Shown here in pieces: positions 54,044 through 61,419 of a stretch of DNA of 64,000 nt. The DNA lies in the NCBI RefSeq assembly GCF_012641265.1, contig NZ_JABAHZ010000010.1:117476-181475 (forward strand). The letters run 5' to 3'. The translations under genes were made by a program, and so were the position numbers. The notes beneath the pieces were generated by a model. That model did not search any database, was not told the DNA's origin, and worked only from the letters and a program-made list of their open reading frames with translations. Origin of the DNA: Chitinophaga eiseniae. GTDB lineage: Bacteria > Bacteroidota > Bacteroidia > Chitinophagales > Chitinophagaceae. Numbering within the stretch: position 1 is the stretch's first letter; each line of letters starts with the position of its first letter.

Positions 54044-55021
54044 ATGAACATGAACAGAAAACGTATTATCGCAGGTCTGATATGTTGTATGGGCCTGGGG
54101 CTGGCACATCCATCCGGTGTGATGGCACAGGTGTCAGCTATTAAAACGGAAACCGTGACCGGCGGTTCCCTGATTGGCCGCTGGGATATCAAAGTGAATG
54201 AAAATGGAACAGACAAACCATCCTGGCTGGAAGTAGAGCTCTCCGGCTTCAAAACCCTGGTAGGTCGCTTTGTGAGCACAGGCGGTAGTGCCCGGCCTAT
54301 TTCAAAGGTCAACTTCGATAACGGTAAATTCAGCTTTGCCATCCCTCCGCAATGGGAACACGAAGATCGTGATCTGACACTTGAAGGAACCGTTACTGCT
54401 GACGGTATCAGCGGTACCATTCATACCAGCAGCGGGCAGTCTTTTCCTTTTACAGGTGTAAAAGCACCCGACCTGAAAAGAGCCACACCGCCAGTATGGG
54501 GCCAACCCGTTAAATTATTTAATGGGAAAGATCTGACCGGCTGGAAAGCACTGGGCGAAAACCAGTGGATCGTTAAAAACGGTGTGTTGAGCAGCCCTCA
54601 CTCCGGTGCTAACCTGATTTCCGAAAAGACTTTCACCGACTTCAAATTACACCTGGAATTCCGCTACCAGAAAGGTAGTAACAGTGGCGTATACCTGAGA
54701 GGCCGCTACGAAACACAGATCATCGATAATCCTAAAACCGATCATCCCAACAGTCACCTGTTCGGAGGCGTATATGGATTCCTGGTGCCCAGTGAAAATG
54801 CGGCGATCGGACCTGATCAGTGGCAAACATATGATATCACCCTCGTAGGTCGCATGGTGACGATCGTAGCCAACGGCAAAACCATTATCAGCAACCAGGA
54901 AATTCCCGGTATCACCGGCGGTGCACTGGATAGCAATGAAGCGGAGCCAGGACCGATCTATTTCCAGGGCGACCATGGTCCTATTGAATTCAGGAACATC
55001 GTGATTACTCCGGCGAAATAA
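54044..55021 (+). CDS. DUF1080 (3-keto-disaccharide hydrolase-like) secreted protein
   Basis: The 325-residue product has a signal peptide (KRIIAGLICCMGLGLAHPSG, then VMAQ). An N-terminal beta domain (about 40-140; GSLIGRWDIKVNENGTD) precedes the DUF1080 jellyroll (about 155-325; VKLFNGKDLTGWKALGENQW, FRYQKGSNSGVYLRGRYE, YFQGDHGPIEFRNIVI). The family includes hydrolases of 3-keto-glycosides. A TATCTTTA box at 54019-54026 may be its -7 element. It is followed by palindrome C. Confidence 0.9.
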   Translation: MNMNRKRIIAGLICCMGLGLAHPSGVMAQVSAIKTETVTGGSLIGRWDIKVNENGTDKPSWLEVELSGFKTLVGRFVSTGGSARPISKVNFDNGKFSFAIPPQWEHEDRDLTLEGTVTADGISGTIHTSSGQSFPFTGVKAPDLKRATPPVWGQPVKLFNGKDLTGWKALGENQWIVKNGVLSSPHSGANLISEKTFTDFKLHLEFRYQKGSNSGVYLRGRYETQIIDNPKTDHPNSHLFGGVYGFLVPSENAAIGPDQWQTYDITLVGRMVTIVANGKTIISNQEIPGITGGALDSNEAEPGPIYFQGDHGPIEFRNIVITPAK

Positions 55022-55029
55022 TATTTCCG

Positions 55030-55148
55030 CACGCAAAGGAATATAAGAAGCAAAGACGCAAAGAAAGTTTTGTTGTTGACGATAGCATATCAGCTGTCCC
55101 TAACAAACAAATTCCTTTGCGTCTTTGCTTCTTATATTCCTTTGCGTG
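55030..55148. repeat. Long palindrome C (34-bp perfect arms)
   Basis: Arms at 55030-55063 and 55115-55148 are perfectly complementary over 34 bases (CACGCAAAGGAATATAAGAA, then GCAAAGACGCAAAG), with a 51-base loop. It lies eight bases after the DUF1080 stop and 13 before the MFS start, between genes of the same strand. It shares AAAGACGCAAAG with palindrome A. Confidence 0.9.
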
Positions 55149-55161
55149 ATAACAGCAATAA

Positions 55162-56367
55162 ATGGGAACCAGTATCAACAAACGCAGCAACATTAAGGAG
55201 AGCAATATCGGAATAGCTACTATACTCGCTTTCGCCATGATACCCGTGTCGGGTTTTGCCACCGACATTTACCTGCCCTCCCTGCCGGGCATGACCAGTG
55301 CGCTGGGCATCACCAACAGCCAGGCACAGTTGACCCTCAGCCTTTTCCTGATTAGTTATGGCGTGTCGCAGTTGTTTGTAGGTGGCCTGCTCGACAGCTA
55401 CGGCCGGTATAAGATATCGATGGTATCGATGTTTATCTGTTGTATTTCCTGCGTAATAGTAGCCAACACACATAGCATTTATGTGATCTATGCTATGCGC
55501 ATAGTACATGGCATCACCATGGCCGCTATGGTAGTAAGTAAGCGGGCATTTTTTGTTGATTTATATTCGGGAGAGAAATTAAAACATTATCTCAGCTATT
55601 TTACGATCATATGGTCTACAGGGCCTATCATTGCACCTTTCATCGGAGGCTACCTGGAGGTAACTTTTGGTTGGGAATCCAATTTTTATTTCCTGGGTGG
55701 ATTTGCGGGTTTGTTGTTTATCCTGGAGCTGATCTTTGGCGGCGAAACCATTAAACACACTACACCTTTCCATCCCCGCGCTATTTTTTCTATTTACTAT
55801 ACCATGGCGCGCACCAGCAGTTTTACCTTAGGCATCGGCATGCTCGGACTGGCCTATTCCATGGTGATGGTTTACAACATGTCGGGCCCTTTTATCATTG
55901 AACATTACTTTAACTTATCGCCGGTGATCACCGGTTATTGCTCGCTGTTCCTCGGCCTGGCCTGGATGGCAGGAGGCTTCCTGGGTAAGGGTTTGATCAA
56001 TAAGCCCTTTGTGAAAAAAATGAATATCAACGTAGCCTTGCAGTTTCTCGCCGCATCGCTGCTGCTGCTCACATTCATACTTTTCGGTGGTTTATGGACG
56101 ATCCTCGTATTCGCTTTCCTCGTGCATGTGGGCGCGGGATTTACCTATAACAACTACTTCACCTATTGTTTGCAGAAATTCCCCCGGAATGCAGGGATTG
56201 CCGGCGGCTTAACAGGCGGGGTATGTTATGTGATTGTATCCATTCTCAGTTATAGCCTCATTTATTTACTGCCTGCAAAAGATGGACATAATTTATCGTA
56301 CAGTTACCTGCTATTAATTATTATCAGTGGTATGGTGATGTATAGGGTAAGGATGCTGGATAAGTAG
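55162..56367 (+). CDS. MFS transporter, Bcr/CflA-like drug exporter
   Basis: The 401-residue product has twelve membrane helices. Helix 1 carries IPVSGFATDIYLPSLPGM, typical of the Bcr/CflA group. Motif A is GLLDSYGRYKIS in the loop after helix 2, and helices 4-5 carry MRIVHGITMAAMVVSKRAFF and GPIIAPFIGGYLEVTFGW. The family exports hydrophobic drugs by proton antiport. The substrate is unknown. The start lies 13 bases after palindrome C, so transcription must begin within or cross that structure. Confidence 0.9.
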   Translation: MGTSINKRSNIKESNIGIATILAFAMIPVSGFATDIYLPSLPGMTSALGITNSQAQLTLSLFLISYGVSQLFVGGLLDSYGRYKISMVSMFICCISCVIVANTHSIYVIYAMRIVHGITMAAMVVSKRAFFVDLYSGEKLKHYLSYFTIIWSTGPIIAPFIGGYLEVTFGWESNFYFLGGFAGLLFILELIFGGETIKHTTPFHPRAIFSIYYTMARTSSFTLGIGMLGLAYSMVMVYNMSGPFIIEHYFNLSPVITGYCSLFLGLAWMAGGFLGKGLINKPFVKKMNINVALQFLAASLLLLTFILFGGLWTILVFAFLVHVGAGFTYNNYFTYCLQKFPRNAGIAGGLTGGVCYVIVSILSYSLIYLLPAKDGHNLSYSYLLLIIISGMVMYRVRMLDK

Positions 56368-56573
56368 GAGCGGAGTGTGTGACTGCATCATCGCAGCAAC
56401 CCACAATGACTATCCCACTGTTAACAGCTCCCGTTAACAAACGATAACAGTAGATAACAATCCACCCGTTACTCTGGCATAGTTTTATCATACTTTATAG
56501 TGAGCAAGAACATTAAACCGTCTGCAGGCGCTTAATAGCTACTTATTTCCAGTGTTTATCAAATCTTGTAATC

Positions 56574-56711
56574 ATGAAAACGTTAAAGTATTTTATATTC
56601 GCCATCCTTCTCGTATCTGGTTTGAGCAGTTGTTTGGTAGTGCGTGACAGGCCCGGATATTATTACCCTCATCGTCATTATCATCACTATTACCACGGAT
56701 ATTACAGATAA
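56574..56711 (+). CDS. Tiny His/Tyr-rich lipoprotein, 45 aa
   Basis: An ATG at 56574 opens a 45-residue frame: MKTLKYFIFAILLVSGLSSC is a textbook lipoprotein signal with lipobox LSSC, followed by a 25-residue tail with 6 His and 9 Tyr (YYYPHRHYHHYYHGYY). The tail could bind metal ions such as nickel, copper or zinc, or iron; this is inference from composition. A good terminator lies 33 bases after the stop, and about 200 bases of gene-free DNA precede it, so it has its own unit. Confidence 0.75.
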   Translation: MKTLKYFIFAILLVSGLSSCLVVRDRPGYYYPHRHYHHYYHGYYR

Positions 56712-56743
56712 CAGCATCATACAGGGAATCAACGACCGGATAG

Positions 56744-56777
56744 AAGCCTTCTGCCATATTTGGCCGGGGCTTTTTTT
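56744..56777 (+). terminator. Terminator after the tiny lipoprotein gene
   Basis: AAGCCTT pairs with GGGGCTT (G-U pairs allowed), with an inner GCC/GGC pair, followed by seven T residues. The + strand orientation suits the gene ending at 56711. Confidence 0.7.
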
Positions 56778-56790
56778 ATTGGGCAGGCAT

Positions 56791-56819
56791 AAAAAAGCCT
56801 GTATCGCAACGATACAGGC
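56791..56819 (-). terminator. Terminator for the Lys/Ala-rich protein gene
   Basis: On the minus strand GCCTGTATC pairs with GATACAGGC around GTTGC and is followed by six T residues. It starts 22 bases past the stop at 56842. Confidence 0.85.
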
Positions 56820-56841
56820 CATATCTTTTTACAAGGTGTAA

Positions 56842-57480
56842 CTATTCTTTTTTGATGTACGTCTTATTACCATTCTTATTGATATAGTATTGTCCGCCGC
56901 GGCGTCCCTGGTAAATGGTTCTGCCTTTAGCGTCGGTGCCGATGGCGGGGTCGGAACCATTGGCTGGCGCGGAAGGAGCAACAACCGGTTTTTTAGCGGC
57001 AGTTACTGCAGGTGCAGCAGGAACCGGCCGGGAAGGAGCGGTAACGGCAGGAGCAGGTGTGGCAGGCGTAGCTGGTACAGCTGGTGCCGCAACTACTTCC
57101 TTGCTCTTTTTGGTCCTTGTTTTCTTAGGAGTTTCCGGCGTGGCAACGGTAGCCGGTACCGCAGGTGTAGCCGGGGTGGCGGCAGTGGTTAATTCTTTCG
57201 TCTTTTTCGTTCTTGTTTTCCTGGCTGTTTCGGTAGCAGTGGTACCAGCAGCATCGGTAGCCGCTACTGCTTTTTCTGCTTTAGCCCTGCTTTTTTTAGC
57301 CTTGGTAGTGGCCTGGTCCTGGGTAGCCGTTACCTGGTCGTCCGCTTGTTTCTTTTTCTTTTTGGCAGCCTTGGTGGCTTTTTCGGTGGTTTGCTGTGCG
57401 GTAGTAGTGCTTTGCGCATAGCTGTGCATAGTGCCTATCGAAAGGGCACCTGCCAGCATCAGCATGACGAGTCTTTTCAT
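56842..57480 (-). CDS. Secreted Lys/Ala/Pro/Thr-rich protein with C-terminal basic adaptor-like motif
   Basis: The 212-residue product has a signal peptide (MKRLVMLMLAGALSIGTMHS). A long low-complexity region of Lys-, Ala-, Thr- and Pro-rich segments follows, with KKTRTKKSKE-type basic clusters (about 25-170). The C-terminal 28 residues (GRTIYQGRRGGQYYINKNGN) resemble the PBCV-type basic adaptor motif (YxGxRGGxYYxNxxG). No enzymatic domain is seen. It is possibly a cell-wall or surface binding protein. The low complexity makes orthologue assignment difficult. Confidence 0.8.
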   Translation of the reverse strand: MKRLVMLMLAGALSIGTMHSYAQSTTTAQQTTEKATKAAKKKKKQADDQVTATQDQATTKAKKSRAKAEKAVAATDAAGTTATETARKTRTKKTKELTTAATPATPAVPATVATPETPKKTRTKKSKEVVAAPAVPATPATPAPAVTAPSRPVPAAPAVTAAKKPVVAPSAPANGSDPAIGTDAKGRTIYQGRRGGQYYINKNGNKTYIKKE

Positions 57481-57711
57481 AGCAAGTAGATTAATTGGGT
57501 GTTACTGGAAATCAAAAAAGGAATCTTGACAAATTGAAAGGGTTACAGTCGGTAACCGGACAGACGTATCGCTGCAATTTAGGGTATTTTTAAATACAGC
57601 CGTGCGGTTTCAATGGTAGAGGTAGCTATATGGACAAATTTTCAAGCTAATAACTGTTCCGGCAAATCAGCGCATTATCGATATTTTACAAATCTCTAAA
57701 ACCCAAATGGA

Positions 57712-58308
57712 ATGAAAAAAATGTTACTATTGGCAGGGCTGCTGGTAGGGATGAAATACACTTATGCCCAGGTAGTTCGCCTGAACGTGGGCATCACCTC
57801 ATCAAGCCTCAAATTGCAACATCTTAACCTGGACGGTAAGCACCTGGTAGCCCCCAGCATTATGGCAGGTGTTGAATACCTGCATAAAAAATGGTTTTAT
57901 CTATCCAGCGAGATTGGCTACACTGCCATTGGAGATCGCTACGATCTCATTGGGGGAAGCGATAATAGACTGGTTTACTGGGACTTTGCGCAGTTGAATA
58001 CCACCTTCCGCGCCCGGCATGTATCGTCGTCGGGACGAACAGAATTCTTCGCAGGAGCGGGCGCATATGTCAATATCCTGCTGAATGATAACGGGCATAC
58101 CATGTACAAAAATGCAGACTATGATACCAGGACATTTAACACTGGTATCAAAACAGAAGCTGGTATTGTGCGTGACATAAACCGCTTTAGAGTAGGGCTC
58201 ACCGGAACGTACCTGCTACCGCTTTCTTCACTGGCTACCACCCCTTATGCCAGGATGGACTACCGTGCCTGGAGTATTTCACTGGGGCTGGGCTATAAGC
58301 TCCACTAA
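57712..58308 (+). CDS. Outer-membrane beta-barrel protein, about 8 strands
   Basis: The 198-residue product has a signal peptide (MKKMLLLAGLLVGMKYTYAQ) and alternating hydrophobic/aromatic strands (KWFYLSSEIGYTAIGDRYD, RTEFFAGAGAYVNILLND) ending in WSISLGLGYKLH. It resembles the PorT/outer membrane beta-barrel family common in Bacteroidota. No functional residue was recognised. Its 3' end overlaps the convergent gene by four bases. Confidence 0.85.
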   Translation: MKKMLLLAGLLVGMKYTYAQVVRLNVGITSSSLKLQHLNLDGKHLVAPSIMAGVEYLHKKWFYLSSEIGYTAIGDRYDLIGGSDNRLVYWDFAQLNTTFRARHVSSSGRTEFFAGAGAYVNILLNDNGHTMYKNADYDTRTFNTGIKTEAGIVRDINRFRVGLTGTYLLPLSSLATTPYARMDYRAWSISLGLGYKLH

Positions 58309-58961
58309 CCGCGGGCCAGTAACTTAATATCCTTTACTTCCAGTATAGGCCTGGAGTATCCCTTAACTGCCGCCAGGATCATCGCCAGGCCTACTTCCTG
58401 CATAGTGCTTACCTGGTTGGGAAATAACCGGCGCAATAACGGATACAGGTGCCCGATCATCCGGTAATAACGTTTTATATTCTTTTGCCCGGGCGTCGGC
58501 TGCATAAAGCCGGGCCGTATATGATATATTTCTTTGAACGGAAGTTTCGTCAGCGCATTTTCTGTTTTCCCTTTTACCCGCGCCCACATAATTCGGCCTT
58601 GCTCAGAACTGTCGGTATGACTGCCAGATACATATTCAAAAATCATATTCGGCTGAATGGCCGCCAAACGCCGTGCAAAATGAAGGGTTACGTCATAGGT
58701 AATAAAGGTATAGGCTACTTCGTTCATACCATTAGAGCTGATACCAGCACAATAAAAACAGGCATCATATCCGGTTAATTGGGTAACATGATCTTCCAGC
58801 TGCATAAAATCAGGAACCAGGCATTCCTGTAATTTGGGATGCTGCAAGCCATAGGTTTTGCGACTCACCAGCAGTATTTGTGTAATGTCCGGATGGGATA
58901 AACATTCCAACAGCACTCCTTCTCCAACCATGCCGGTAGCACCGGTAATGATCACTTTCAT
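58305..58961 (-). CDS. NAD(P)-dependent Rossmann-fold epimerase/dehydratase-like protein
   Basis: The 218-residue product opens MKVIITGATGMVGEGVLLEC, a GxxGxxG dinucleotide-binding loop of the atypical SDR type. FYCAGISSNGMNEVAYTFIT and YVSGSHTDSS supply catalytic-like residues, and RVKGKTENALTKLPFKEIYH resembles the YxxxK region with the Tyr replaced. The short length suits NmrA/HTATIP2-like members. The substrate is unknown. It overlaps the convergent barrel gene by four bases. Confidence 0.85.
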   Translation of the reverse strand: MKVIITGATGMVGEGVLLECLSHPDITQILLVSRKTYGLQHPKLQECLVPDFMQLEDHVTQLTGYDACFYCAGISSNGMNEVAYTFITYDVTLHFARRLAAIQPNMIFEYVSGSHTDSSEQGRIMWARVKGKTENALTKLPFKEIYHIRPGFMQPTPGQKNIKRYYRMIGHLYPLLRRLFPNQVSTMQEVGLAMILAAVKGYSRPILEVKDIKLLARG

Positions 58962-59003
58962 AATGATGATATATTTAAGGAATACGGGTTATTATTGCTG
59001 CGC

Positions 59004-59030
59004 TTGATGTAAGATTAATGAATATATTTG
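59004..59030 (+). promoter_or_regulatory. Candidate promoter of the DinB gene (TTG 16 nt TATATTTG)
   Basis: TTG at 59004-59006 and TATATTTG at 59023-59030 are separated by 16 bases, close to the Bacteroidota TTG/TAnnTTTG layout. The box lies 44 bases before the ATG at 59074. Confidence 0.5.
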
Positions 59031-59073
59031 ATATGGAAACATGCTTTATTGTTATTGAAAAAATTTCATACTC

Positions 59074-59580
59074 ATGAAAAGGACCGAATGGTTTAAAAGA
59101 AGTTTTCCCATCATGGACGATAACGGGGTGTTACCCGACATCATAGAACGGCTGAGAGGCACACCTGTAAGACTGGAAGCCATGTTGAGCCCACTTGATA
59201 TCGTGGTATTGACAGCCAAAACGGAAGGGAAATGGAGTATAAAAGAGCAAGCCGGCCACCTGGCAGATATGGAACCACTCTGGCTCGGCCGCCTCGATGA
59301 CCTGGCCCATGGAATACCTGAACTCCGCGAAGCGGATCTCACCAATCAAAAAACACATACGGCTAACCATAATGGGACTAACCTGGGCGAACTGCTGCAG
59401 CTGTTCAGCGTACAACGGCAACAACTGGTGAATCGCCTGCTCACACTGCAAGAGGATCAACTCTTGCACGTGGCCTTGCATCCCCGTCTGAAAACGCCTA
59501 TGCGGATCATCGACCTGGCTTACTTTGTAGCAGAACACGATGATCACCATCTGACCAGTATCCGGGAAATCATGAAATAG
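59074..59580 (+). CDS. DinB-family protein
   Basis: The 168-residue product is a four-helix bundle with metal-ligand His residues in EQAGHLADMEPLW and YFVAEHDDHHLTSIREIM. It differs clearly from the other DinB-like gene at 21962, so it is not a recent duplicate. Family members bind a divalent metal and may act as thiol-dependent transferases or stress proteins. Followed by a terminator; single-gene unit. Confidence 0.9.
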   Translation: MKRTEWFKRSFPIMDDNGVLPDIIERLRGTPVRLEAMLSPLDIVVLTAKTEGKWSIKEQAGHLADMEPLWLGRLDDLAHGIPELREADLTNQKTHTANHNGTNLGELLQLFSVQRQQLVNRLLTLQEDQLLHVALHPRLKTPMRIIDLAYFVAEHDDHHLTSIREIMK

Positions 59581-59600
59581 CAGTATTATCCTTTTATAAA

Positions 59601-59636
59601 AACAATGCCCGGGAAGTTCTTCTCCCGGGCATTGTT
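59601..59636. terminator. Terminator between dinB and the dapA-like gene
   Basis: A perfect 14-bp stem (AACAATGCCCGGGA at 59601-59614 with its complement at 59623-59636) lies between convergent genes. T-rich ends on both strands are modest. Confidence 0.85.
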
Positions 59637-59654
59637 TATTTCTTTTTGATGCTA

Positions 59655-60539
59655 TTAATTCAATTGCGCTAATATCTCCCCCAGCTTTTGATAATCGGCA
59701 GCACTAAGCGGTTGCAACGGACTACGAAGATAGCCGCTTTCTATCCCCTGTATTTTTAGTCCCGCCTGTATCGCTACCGGCAACCCTTTGGCAACGATGA
59801 ACTGCAACAGTTCCAGCTGCTGATAAAAAACATCCCTGGCAGTGGTCATGTCCTGCCGGGAGAAGGCCTCAAATAACCGGTTGTTCAAACCCGGAATGAG
59901 ATTGTACGCAGCCGTACACCAGCCACGGGCGCCGGCAGTAAACGCCGCCAGTGCCAATGGGTTGGAACCATTGTAAAATGCAACGGCTTCACCTAGTTCC
60001 TTACGCAGGGTAAACATGCGTTGTATATCTCCGGTACTTTCCTTCACCATGGTAATGTTAGGAATCTGGAGCAAACGTTTCAGCAATGCCGGCGACATAT
60101 CAATACCTCCGGTAGCGGGGTTATTATAGGCCATAATGGGCAGCGAAATGCTGTTGGCGATCTTTTCATAATGACGGAAAATTTCGTTTTCCGTCAGTTT
60201 CCAGTAACTCATAGGCAGTATCATCACTGCATCGGCGCCCGCTTTTTCTGCAAACCTGGCATGGCGGATAGCGCCTGCAGTCGTGAGATGCGAAACTCCC
60301 ACGAGTACGGGTATACGTTTGGCTACCTGTTGAATGGCGGCAGTAGTAACAGCTTCCTTTTCTTCTTCCGTGAGATAGGGTAGTACGCCGGTGCTACCCA
60401 ATGGAGCAATCCCGTGAGCGCCCGATTGTACCAGGCGCTCGGTGAGGGATTTAAACAAGGGGATATCTACGTTTTCCTGCGCATCAAATGGCGTGATAGG
60501 ATACGCAATGATACCTTTGAATAAATTGGTTTGTACCAT
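59655..60539 (-). CDS. DapA/NanA-superfamily aldolase (dihydrodipicolinate synthase-like)
   Basis: The 294-residue product has a normal family length and the N-terminal FKGIIAYPITPFDAQENVDI. The Schiff-base Lys is K166 in MVKEST, the catalytic Tyr is Y138 in YNNP and a carboxylate-binding GSTG motif lies near 48. The family condenses or cleaves pyruvate-derived compounds. The gene is coupled to a cupin gene 24 bases upstream, which points to catabolism of a sugar acid or aromatic rather than lysine synthesis. The exact substrate is unresolved. Confidence 0.9.
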   Translation of the reverse strand: MVQTNLFKGIIAYPITPFDAQENVDIPLFKSLTERLVQSGAHGIAPLGSTGVLPYLTEEEKEAVTTAAIQQVAKRIPVLVGVSHLTTAGAIRHARFAEKAGADAVMILPMSYWKLTENEIFRHYEKIANSISLPIMAYNNPATGGIDMSPALLKRLLQIPNITMVKESTGDIQRMFTLRKELGEAVAFYNGSNPLALAAFTAGARGWCTAAYNLIPGLNNRLFEAFSRQDMTTARDVFYQQLELLQFIVAKGLPVAIQAGLKIQGIESGYLRSPLQPLSAADYQKLGEILAQLN

Positions 60540-60563
60540 GTATTTAATTTTTTTCGTGAGAGA

Positions 60564-61025
60564 TTAGAGATCCCGGCCTTCTTCTTCTCTTAAGGCTACG
60601 CCCAGGTTTTGCAATTGCGGGGCATTTTCGCAGGCAATGTAGCGGGCGGGCTCACTGTCGCTGAGGTTCTGATGCCGGTGCCAGGCCCAGCTGGGAATAT
60701 ATACAGCATCTCCCGCCTGCCATGCTACTTTTTCATCTTCTACTTCCGTATATCCCTTTCCTTCCAGCACATACAATACCGTTTCATAAGTATGCCGGTG
60801 CCGGTTGGTGAGCTGGCCAGGTAAGAGCCCGCCGATGGTCATGCTTACATTTTTCGTTGGCAGGTCTACAAAGAATACCGGGTGCTTACGTTCGGTAGAA
60901 AACGAGTCGTGTGCCCCGGCCTGTTCTACATTTTTGTGAATCAACTTTCCTGGTTTTACATAAGCAGGACGAGCATAAGTGCGATGAAAATCCCCGGAGG
61001 TAAAGGCGGCTGTTTGCTTTTCCAT
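60564..61025 (-). CDS. Cupin-domain protein
   Basis: The 153-residue single cupin has metal-binding residues in NRHRHTYETVLYVLEGKGYT (His-x-His, Glu) and IPSWAWHRHQNLSDSE (final His). It resembles the gentisate dioxygenase-like or auxin-binding-type cupins. It is first in a two-gene operon with the DapA-like aldolase, suggesting an isomerase or dioxygenase step before the aldolase. The start at 61025 is the first ATG of the frame. Confidence 0.88.
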   Translation of the reverse strand: MEKQTAAFTSGDFHRTYARPAYVKPGKLIHKNVEQAGAHDSFSTERKHPVFFVDLPTKNVSMTIGGLLPGQLTNRHRHTYETVLYVLEGKGYTEVEDEKVAWQAGDAVYIPSWAWHRHQNLSDSEPARYIACENAPQLQNLGVALREEEGRDL

Positions 61026-61419
61026 GTGTCAGTGTTTTTTATTTGTGATAAAATGTGATGACTTTTGATGTTTGCTGACACAAAATTTGTCTTTTTCTGG
61101 ATCATCAAGATCGTCCAGTTTTTACTTAAATAGATGGTCCAGGGAAAATGCGTCGGATATACGCTTAACAGGAAGGTCATGGGAAATGGACCGCTGATAG
61201 GGCTTGCCTGCCGATATGATTTTCTTTTTTATCAATATTTTTTTCTCCTATCAGCATTTTTAGGAAGATGGATGCCAGCTTTATCTTTATATTTCGGGTA
61301 AGCACATCGGTGTAAGTCAACCACAACGTTATGATGGCCACATTTTTTATGCATTTATCAGCTTAATAATATCCAGCAAAATCCACCGTATCACGAGTTA
61401 ATTTTTATCGCAGGAACAT
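61026..61419. other. Divergent intergenic region before GH141-like gene
   Basis: These 394 bases lie between the leftward cupin gene and the rightward beta-helix gene. A 9-bp inverted repeat GCTGATAGG (61193-61201) / CCTATCAGC (61247-61255) with a 45-base T-rich spacer precedes a T run, and TATCTTTA at 61282-61289 is a near-consensus -7 box. No small gene was found. Regulatory sequences for both genes are expected here. Confidence 0.55.

Noticed and set aside
53830..54420. N-terminal extension of the SGNH hydrolase frame up to 54420
   Set aside because: It overlaps the start of the DUF1080 gene on the other strand, and a clear signal peptide begins at 53829.
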